A stretch of DNA of 64,000 nucleotides from Agrobacterium vitis (GTDB lineage: Bacteria > Pseudomonadota > Alphaproteobacteria > Rhizobiales > Rhizobiaceae): positions 310,001-374,000 of the forward strand of contig NZ_CP118259.1 of NCBI RefSeq assembly GCF_013337045.2. The letters run 5' to 3'. How positions within the stretch are numbered: the stretch's first letter is position 1; the number at the start of each line of letters is the position of its first letter. This document shows positions 56,033 to 62,476 of this stretch, piece by piece. Both the position numbers and the translations under genes were made by a program. The notes under the pieces were generated by a model. It searched no databases. It worked only from the letters and a program-made list of their open reading frames with translations, and was not told the origin of the DNA.

Positions 56033-56791
56033 ATGACACGGAATTCTCAGCCTCTCTTGGGCAAGGCGGCTCTCGTTACAGGCGGATCGCGGGGCATCGG
56101 CGCAGCCATCGTCAAGCGCCTGGCCCATGACGGAGCGGATGTGGTCTTCAGCTATTCAACCTCTGGCGACAAGGCAGAGGAGATCGTGCGCGCGGTCGAA
56201 GCCCTTGGGCGTCGGTCTCTGGCAATCAAGGCGGATCAGGCCAATGCGTCCGAGGTCGCAGACCTTGTGCGACAGGCGCACGAAGCGTTTGGCCGGCTGG
56301 ACATCCTGGTCAATTCGGCCGGTGTCTTCGTCACCGGCGGTGTCGACGACCCGAATGCAGACATCGCGGCGTTCGATCGACAGATCGACATCAACGTCAA
56401 GGGTGTCGCGGCCGCGGTCCGCGCCGCAGTTCCTCTAATGGCGGACGGCGGACGGATCGTCTCGATCGGGACAACGGGCGCGGTTCACATTCCTTTTCCG
56501 GGTGCGGCCGACTACATCGCAACAAAGGCTGCAGTGGGCGCCTATACGCGCGGCTGGTCCCGTGATCTAGGCCCGCGCAACATTACCGTCAACCTGATTC
56601 AGCCCGGTGCGATCGACACCGACATGAACCCGGCAAACGGCCCCTTTGCAGACACTTTGAAGGGACTTGCGGCGCTTGGGCGCTACGGCAAGCCGGAAGA
56701 CATTGCCGCAGCGGTCGCATTCCTCGCCGGCCCGGACGCCAGCTACATCACCGGAGCAACACTCAACGTCGACGGCGGCCAGACCGCCTGA
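56033..56791 (+). CDS. SDR family oxidoreductase (3-oxoacyl-ACP reductase-like)
   Basis: A 252-residue short-chain dehydrogenase. NAD(P) motif ALVTGGSRGIGAAIVKRLAH, DILVNSAGVFVTGG, catalytic YIATK near residue 163, and the PGAIDTDMNPANGPF and SYITGATLNVDGGQ ends. Its family relatives reduce diverse ketones; the substrate is unknown. GTAAGGAG lies before the ATG. It leads a three-gene run (SDR, F420-reductase-like, SnoaL-like) with 29- and 50-bp gaps, probably one operon controlled by the divergent LysR. Confidence 0.93.
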   Translation: MTRNSQPLLGKAALVTGGSRGIGAAIVKRLAHDGADVVFSYSTSGDKAEEIVRAVEALGRRSLAIKADQANASEVADLVRQAHEAFGRLDILVNSAGVFVTGGVDDPNADIAAFDRQIDINVKGVAAAVRAAVPLMADGGRIVSIGTTGAVHIPFPGAADYIATKAAVGAYTRGWSRDLGPRNITVNLIQPGAIDTDMNPANGPFADTLKGLAALGRYGKPEDIAAAVAFLAGPDASYITGATLNVDGGQTA

Positions 56792-56820
56792 TCGACCCTT
56801 CTCAACAAGGAGACAAATCC

Positions 56821-57423
56821 ATGACATCCATCGGAATCATCGGCGCTGGAAACATTGGTCGCGCCATCGCGACAACTCTCGCACGGAAGGGCATCGCAGC
56901 CACGCTTTCCAACAGCCGCGGCCCTGAAACGCTTGCCGAACTCGTCGCCTCGCTCGGCCCATCGATTACCGCCGGCTCGCGCGAGGAAGCCGCATCGAAA
57001 GACATCGTCTTCATCGCCGTCAATTGGTCGAAGCTTCCTGCGGCGATGGCCGGTCTGCCCAACTGGAACGGTCGGATCGTCGTCGACACTAACAACCCGA
57101 TCGAAGCGCCGCTGTTCCAGCCCGCAGACCTCGGCGGCCGGACGTCGTCGGATGTTTTCGTCGAGATGGTTCCTGGTGCTCGGGTCGTAAAGGCGTTCAA
57201 CCATCTGTCAGCCGCTGTGCTCGCCGGTGACCCGACCAGCGAAGGCGGCAAGCGCGTTCTGTTCTATTCCGGAGACGACGCCGCTGCCAAGGCGGAAATC
57301 GGCGCGCTGATCGACCGTCTTGGCTTCTTCGGCATCGATCTCGGTGACCTCGCCGTTGGGAGCCGCCTCGTCCAGTTTCCGGGCGGTCCTTTGCCAGCGC
57401 ACAACCTCGTGAAATTCAACTGA
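56821..57423 (+). CDS. NADPH-dependent F420 reductase-like oxidoreductase
   Basis: A 200-residue Rossmann protein, IGIIGAGNIGRAIATTLARK at the N-terminus and VKAFNHLSAAVLAGDP later, of the F420 oxidoreductase family. Rhizobia lack F420, so in these bacteria such proteins probably use NADPH for another substrate. AAGGAG precedes the ATG. It follows the SDR gene by 29 bp. Confidence 0.88.
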   Translation: MTSIGIIGAGNIGRAIATTLARKGIAATLSNSRGPETLAELVASLGPSITAGSREEAASKDIVFIAVNWSKLPAAMAGLPNWNGRIVVDTNNPIEAPLFQPADLGGRTSSDVFVEMVPGARVVKAFNHLSAAVLAGDPTSEGGKRVLFYSGDDAAAKAEIGALIDRLGFFGIDLGDLAVGSRLVQFPGGPLPAHNLVKFN

Positions 57424-57473
57424 GGTCTTTTAACCTTCCGCGCCGCCAATATTCAACAATTCAGGAGCCCGCT

Positions 57474-57863
57474 ATGTCCACCACAGCCATCGAAATAGCA
57501 CAGACGTTTTTCGACCACTGGAGCGCCAATCGGATCGACGAGGCCATCGCCATGCTCGCCGAAGACGTCCTCTACGACAACGTGCCCTTTCCCGATATCA
57601 CCGGCCGCGAGAACGTTCGAAAATTCCACCGCGATTTCGGCATCGGCAACAAGTTTACTGTCGACTGGAAGGTGGTGCAAATCGCGGCGGCGGGAAACGT
57701 CGTGCTGAACGAGCGGATCGACATCTTCCTCCACGAAAACGGCGGACGGATCACGCTGCCCGTCATGGGGACAGTGACCGTCGATAACGGCGTGATCACG
57801 GTCTGGCGTGATTATTTCGATCCGGCAGACTTCGACCGGCAGTTGAACCAGATCGGCAAGTAG
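57474..57863 (+). CDS. SnoaL/NTF2-like domain protein
   Basis: A 129-residue cone-fold protein, AIEIAQTFFDHWSANRIDEA at the start and VLNERIDIFLHENGGRITLP in the beta sheet, of the SnoaL/limonene-epoxide-hydrolase-like group. Members act as isomerases, hydrolases or binding proteins. CAGGAG precedes the ATG. Third gene of the SDR operon. Confidence 0.85.
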   Translation: MSTTAIEIAQTFFDHWSANRIDEAIAMLAEDVLYDNVPFPDITGRENVRKFHRDFGIGNKFTVDWKVVQIAAAGNVVLNERIDIFLHENGGRITLPVMGTVTVDNGVITVWRDYFDPADFDRQLNQIGK

Positions 57864-58021
57864 TCGGATCGCTGCCTCTGACAAGAGGCCGCCTTTGGGT
57901 CAAACTCGGACAGCAGTACCAATACATGGTTGGATGTCCGCTATCGCCTTTCGGCACCCTAGCATCGGACAGTCGGCTCCCGGCCCCATATCGGAAACGA
58001 GGAAATCAGGGTAGTCTCGGA
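57864..58021. other. non-coding gap before the third att-like copy
   Basis: No gene or structure recognised; leads into the third att-like copy. Confidence 0.4.
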
Positions 58022-58330
58022 GAAATGGCTGGCGAGCCTGGATAATCGCATTATTTCTAAGACTTAGAGCTGTTCTCTTTGTTTTCCCGATGTTTTCCCG
58101 CCGCGAGCGACCGTGGATGCCATCTTTGTGCCCCGGCTTTGGGCTGACGTCAATATGGCGGAACAGCGGTAATAATTTCCGTTCGGCAGCGCCAAACCGG
58201 AGGTGAGGCAAGCATTTTCGCGTGGCAGCATTGTGCCTTCATGTCGGTCATAGAGGCGCGTCATCGCGCTTGCCTGGAAGCGGACATAGGCCCCGGCGGC
58301 GGGCTTCACGGCGCCTGTCCGCCCGCTTTT
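58022..58330 (+). repeat. att-associated dispersed repeat, copy 3
   Basis: Begins AAATGGCTGGCGAGCCTGGA, a degenerate tRNA-Gln end, then TAATCGCATTATTTCTAAGA, the core CGCGAGCGACCGTGGATGCC, CTTTGGGCTGACGTCAATAT, TAATTTCCGTTCGGCAGCGC, GTGAGGCAAGCATTTTCGCG and TGTCGGTCATAGAGGCGCGT with CCCCGGCGGCGGG. The longest of the three copies; it contains all blocks seen in copies 1 and 2. Downstream, 58331-58642 has no trusted gene. Confidence 0.75.
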
Positions 58331-58642
58331 CGCTTAACATCCCCCGGTGAGGAGGGAGGAGCTGGTCGTAAAATGGAACCTCAGGCTGGCACAAACCCCG
58401 GAAAGAAATGGCATGCGACAAGGGGAATCTAAGCGGACAGCTTCCATATCGCGCTTGACGCATCCACGCTCAGCGGATGTAGCGGCGATTAAGATCGACG
58501 TGTGCTTGACGAATAGCAGGACGATCCGTGGCGACTGGATGGAAGACTGGCTGATAAATGAATGGGAAGCAAATACAGGGCATTCATTGCTCGCGCCCTG
58601 GCAGTAGCTCAAGGCTCGCCCTTCTGGGTGAGCCGCGTGCGT

Positions 58643-58672
58643 GAGGCCGCAGCACGATGATGCTGCGGCCTC
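58643..58672. terminator. perfect hairpin after the truncated hydrolase
   Basis: GAGGCCGCAGCA-CGATGA-TGCTGCGGCCTC is an exact 12-bp stem, 21 bp downstream of the hydrolase stop on the minus strand. It has no clear U tract, but its place suggests the transcription end. Confidence 0.65.
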
Positions 58673-58693
58673 AATTGGCGAATATTCAGACTG

Positions 58694-59386
58694 TCACGAC
58701 TGAATGAAGGCCAGGAGATCGGCGTTCAGCACATCGGCATTGACGGTCAACATGCCATGCGAGAAGCCGGGATAAGTCTTGAGCGTCCCGTTCTTCAGAA
58801 GCTTGACAGCCTTGTGGGCAGAGTCGGCAATCGGAACGATCTGATCGTCTTCGCCATGCAGGATCAGCGTCGGCAGCGTGATGGTCTTCAGGTCTTCGGT
58901 CTGATCGGTCTCAGAAAAAGCCTTGATGCCATCATAGTGGGCCTTGGCGCTGCCCATCATGCCCTGACGCCACCAATTCTGGATCACGCCTTCCGGCACA
59001 TTCGCGCCATCACGGTTGAAGCCGTAGAAGGGGCCTGCCGGAACGTCACGGAAGAATTGGGCGCGGCTCGCGGCGAGGGCGGAGCGGAAGCCGTCGAACA
59101 CTTCAATCGGCAGACCTTCCAGATTGGATACTGTCTTTACCATGATCGGCGGAACAGCGGAAACCAGAACGGCTTTCGCGGTGCGACCAGACGGTTGACC
59201 ATGGTTTGCCACGTAGCGGGCCACCTCGCCACCACCGGTGGAGTGGCCGATGTGCACGACATTCCTGAGGTCGAGTGCCTCGACCACGGCGAAGGCGTCG
59301 GAGGCGTAGTGGTCCATATCGTGGCCGTCAGACACCTGGGCAGAGCGGCCGTGGCCGCGGCGGTCATGGGCGATGACGCGGAAGCC
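58694..59386 (-). pseudogene. alpha/beta hydrolase, truncated at its 5' end by IS21
   Basis: About 230 residues of a non-haem chloroperoxidase-type alpha/beta hydrolase. The frame runs uninterrupted up to the IS border and opens with GFRVIAHDRRGHGRSAQVSD, which is residue 50 or so in relatives; nucleophile Ser in VVHIGHSTGGGEVARYVA and Asp/His in LPTLILHGEDDQIVP and GFSHGML remain. About 50 N-terminal residues are missing, and I could not find them on the other side of the IS. The catalytic triad is kept but a proper start is not, so it is probably inactive. A GTG at 59335 is a fall-back start. Confidence 0.9.
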
Positions 59387-59498
59387 TGTTGATTTCCAGT
59401 GAGAACTGACCCGGTAGCACAGGATATTTCCATCGAGAATTGACCCATGTTTGAACCTTGCCCTGCGTGTTTTCAGCGGGGGCTACGGAGTGATCGAC

Positions 59499-61097
59499 AT
59501 GGCGTTACTGAGCGTGATCCGACGCTGGCATTTTCGAGACCACATATCGATCCGGGAGATTTGCCGCCGGACCGGCCTATCCCGGAACACCATCCGCAAG
59601 TATCTCCGTCTTGATGGCGTGGAACCAGTGTTCAAGGTGCCGGAGCGGCCGAGCAAGCTTGATCCTTTTGCCGACCGGCTGTCAGCGTGGCTGCGGACGG
59701 AAGCCAAGAAGAACCGGAAGCAGCGGCGCAACCTGAAGCAATTACATGCCGATCTGATGAGCCTTGGCTACGATGGATCGTATGGTCGGGTTGCTGCTTT
59801 TGCTCGGGAATGGAAAGCTGATCTGCAAAGAGAGCTGCAGACCACGGGGCGTGGGACGTTCGTTCCGCTGGCCTTTGATCCGGGTGAGGCCTTCCAGTTC
59901 GACTGGTCGGAAGACTGGGCAATCATCGGCAATGAGCGCACCAAACTGCAGGTGGCCCATACAAAGCTTAGCTATTCCAGGGCGTTCATCGTCCGGGCGT
60001 ATCTTTTGCAGACGCACGAGATGCTGTTCGATGCCCATAACCACGCGTTCCGTGTCTTCGGCGGGGTGCCACGGCGCGGCATCTACGACAACATGCGCAC
60101 GGCAATCGATAAGATTGGACGCGGCAAGGAGCGCGACGTCAACATCCGCTTCATGGCAATGGCCAGCCACTACCTCTATGAGCCGGAGTTCTGCAATCCG
60201 GCGTCTGGTTGGGGTGAGGAGGAAAAGAAAACAGTCCAGTGAACTGTTTTCCCGACGAACGCCCGGAGCCCAAGCGCAGGGCCGGGTGGCCAGGTCGAGA
60301 AGAATGTTCAGGATTCGCGCCATCGGTTCTTTCAACCGACACCACGCTTTCCATCGTTGGAAGCCCTGAACGACTGGCTGGAGCTTCGATGCAAGGAGGT
60401 TTGGCAGCAGACCCCGCACGGAAAGATGCGTGGCACGATCGCTGACCTCCTGGCCGAGGAAACAAAAGCTCTGATGCCAACGACGCGTGTCTTCGATGGT
60501 TTTGTCGAGCATACCAAACGGGTGTCCCCGACTTGCCTGGTTCACTTCGATCGCAATCGCTACAGCGTTCCGGCATCCTTCGCCAATCGACCCGTCAGCA
60601 TTCGAGTTTATCCAGACCGTATCGTTGTTGCAGCGGAGGGTCTGATCATATGCGAGCACCCTCGCATCATCAGCCGTTCGTATGACGGGCCTGGGCAGAC
60701 GGTTTACGATTGGCGGCACTATCTTTCGGTCGTGCAGCGCAAACCCGGCGCTCTTCGCAATGGTGCGCCGTTCGTCGATCTTCCCGAAGCCTTCAGAACG
60801 CTGCAGCAGCACCTGCTCAAAAAGCCGGGCGGCGATCGAGAGATGGTCGATATCCTGGCGCTCGTTCTTCAGCACGACGAACAGGCAGTGCTATCGGCAG
60901 TCGATATGGCTTTGACGTCCGGTGTTCCGACCAAAACCCATGTGCTGAACCTGTTGCATCGCCTCGTCGATGGCAAATCCTCGACACCACCGACGATCGA
61001 CGCGCCGCAAGCTCTTACACTTGCCAACGAGCCCAAGGCCAATGTCGAACGCTACGATACCCTGAGGAAGACTGCGGAGGTCCGCCATGCGTCATAA
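59499..61097 (+). pseudogene. istA: IS21 transposase, split by an in-frame stop
   Basis: N-terminal HTH MALLSVIRRWHFRDHISIRE with CRRTGLSRNTIRKYLR, DDE residues in FQFDWSED, GIYDN and VEKNVQ. After NPASGW (60212) the reading enters a 75-nt stretch where relatives have about 6 nt. That stretch is in frame but has a TGA at 60240-60242, then GQVEKNVQDSRHRFF resumes. The insert has an exact GAAAACAGT/ACTGTTTTC palindrome. The third catalytic acidic residue lies after the stop. ATG 59499 has GGAG eight bases upstream. Confidence 0.9.
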
Positions 61098-61899
61098 CCC
61101 AGCCAGCGGCGCGATCGTTATCATGCTGCGCCAACTCAAGATGCACGGCATGGCTCAGGCAATCGGTGAGCTCACCGAACAGGGATCACCAGCTTTTGAG
61201 GCTACCATTCCTATTCTGTCGCAACTGCTCAAAGCGGAAACGGCAGAGCGGGAGGTCAGATCAACCGCCTATCAGCTCAAGATTGCCCGCTTCCCGGCCT
61301 ATCGCGATCTCAACGGCTTCGACTTCTCGAGCAGCGAGATCAACGAGGCGCTCGTGCGCCAGCTCCATCGCTGCGACTTCCTCGATGATGCCAATAACAT
61401 TGTCCTGGTCGGCGGCCCTGGCACAGGCAAAACCCACATTGCGACCGCCTTGGGTATCCAGGCGATCGAGCATCATCATAAGCGCGTCCGGTTCTTCTCG
61501 ACAGTCGAATTGGTCAACGCGCTTGAACAGGAGAAGACGCAAGGTCGCTCAGGGCAGATCGCCAATCGGCTTGTCCATTCCGATCTCGTCATCCTCGACG
61601 AGCTGGGCTACCTGCCGTTCAGTGCGTCAGGTGGCGCGTTGCTATTCCATCTCCTGAGCAGGCTCTACGAACGTACCAGTGTCGTCATCACCACCAACCT
61701 GAGCTTCAGCGAATGGGCCTGTGTCTTTGGCGATGCCAAGATGACCACGGCGCTGCTCGACCGCCTGACCCACCACTGCCACATCCTCGAAACCGGAAAC
61801 GACAGCTTCCGCTTCAAGAATAGCTCAGCTCATGAACCGAAAAACACGAAGGAGAAAAACAGGAGCTTGACCACTACACCAGACCCGAAACATATCTAA
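61087..61899 (+). CDS. istB: IS21 helper ATPase
   Basis: A 270-residue AAA+ protein that assists IstA during transposition. Walker A is [16 protein letters not shown] (about residue 109), Walker [25 protein letters not shown] lies before the ATG, and the start overlaps the istA end by 11 bp, the usual IS21 arrangement. It is intact while istA is not, so this copy can probably be mobilised only in trans. Confidence 0.95.
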   Translation: MRHNPASGAIVIMLRQLKMHGMAQAIGELTEQGSPAFEATIPILSQLLKAETAEREVRSTAYQLKIARFPAYRDLNGFDFSSSEINEALVRQLHRCDFLDDANNIVLVGGPGTGKTHIATALGIQAIEHHHKRVRFFSTVELVNALEQEKTQGRSGQIANRLVHSDLVILDELGYLPFSASGGALLFHLLSRLYERTSVVITTNLSFSEWACVFGDAKMTTALLDRLTHHCHILETGNDSFRFKNSSAHEPKNTKEKNRSLTTTPDPKHI

Positions 61900-61954
61900 A
61901 AGGAGGGTCAAATCTCGGTGGAAATAACGGGTCAGTTCTCAGTGGAAATCAACA

Positions 61955-62094
61955 GCCTAGGGCTTGTCCACCGCGCTCAAGCGTCGTGGGCATCACCTTT
62001 GGGCATCAGTTCTGGGCATCAGGTCGCCAATGATGCCAAAACGGTATCCGGCACGACTGGAAAATCAAGAAATTAAAGGGCTTTTAGGGAGAAT
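61955..62094. other. right end of the island
   Basis: Short stretch between IS21 and tRNA-Gln. From 62014 it is similar to 49185-49260, the left flank of the other att-like site. A frame reads VLGIRSPMMPKRYPARLENQ, weakly reminiscent of a tyrosine-recombinase C-terminus, but it is too short to call. Confidence 0.4.
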
Positions 62095-62168
62095 TGGCTG
62101 GGGAACCTGGATTCGAACCAAGATTAACGGAGTCAGAGTCCGTCGTTCTACCGTTGAACTATTCCCCA
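62095..62168 (-). tRNA. tRNA-Gln(CTG), island target site
   Basis: Acceptor TGGGGAA/TTCCCCA, D arm GTTC/GAAC, anticodon stem ACGGA/TCCGT with loop CTCTGAC giving CTG, T arm with TTCGAAT, discriminator G73 and encoded CCA. The gene remains intact; its last 19 nt are repeated at 49265-49283. It is a frequent type of site for tRNA-targeted integrases, and the island is attached at its 3' end. Confidence 0.95.
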
Positions 62169-62476
62169 GCAGGGGCGGCGTTGCCGTCTGATGGATGCGG
62201 CTTATAAACAAAAGCTGGTTGATTGCAACTGTCTTTTTGCAAAAAAGTGAACCTGTTCAAACAAATCGGTTTTGTCGCAGTTCCGCGCCTTGAGTGGCAT
62301 TGGTTTCGGCCTTCCTTGACCGGAGAGGGAGGGGCTTAAAAAGCGTTTGGAGAAGCTTGCCGGGCCTGCTACAATTTTACCAACGAAAATCTAAGGATCG
62401 CCAGCGGCATATTTGAAACGGACTTTCCTCTTGGATTTTCCTGATCAGACTTTGCGCGGCGCTATGGAAGACATCA
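62169..62476. other. intergenic region before ppx
   Basis: 308 bp with no trusted gene. It serves as leader for both the divergent tRNA-Gln and the ppx gene. Frames starting at ATG 62413 or 62464 are short and overlap ppx in another phase. Confidence 0.4.

Larger units (their letters stand above)
59387..61954 (+). mobile_element. IS21 family insertion sequence
   Basis: 2568 bp with terminal inverted repeats: TGTTGATTTCCA, one mismatch, TGAGAACTGACCCG on the left, mirrored by CGGGTCAGTTCTCA and TGGAAATCAACA on the right. A second pair of internal subrepeats follows (GAGAATTGACCC; GGGTCAAATCTC), typical of IS21. It encodes istA and istB. The only flank similarity is GCC on both sides, too short for a clear target duplication, which fits a deletion next to the element. 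Confidence 0.95.
49261..62113. mobile_element. tRNA-Gln-associated genomic island, 12.8 kb
   Basis: A 23-bp direct repeat (GAATTGGCTGGGGAACCTGG plus ATT) lies at 49261-49283 and 62091-62113; the right copy is the 3' end of tRNA-Gln(CTG) with 4 bp of flank. Homology extends about 76 bp to the left of both copies. Between them lie catabolic and envelope genes, a broken EAL gene, a truncated hydrolase, an IS21 element and the dispersed repeats. Two more degenerate att-like copies occur inside (54607, 58024). No integrase gene is intact. This pattern is what tRNA-targeted integration leaves; the absence of a recombinase limits certainty. Confidence 0.65.

Noticed and set aside
58347..58607. 86-codon frame between the third repeat and the hydrolase
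   Set aside because: No family resemblance or convincing ribosome site; likely non-coding remnant.
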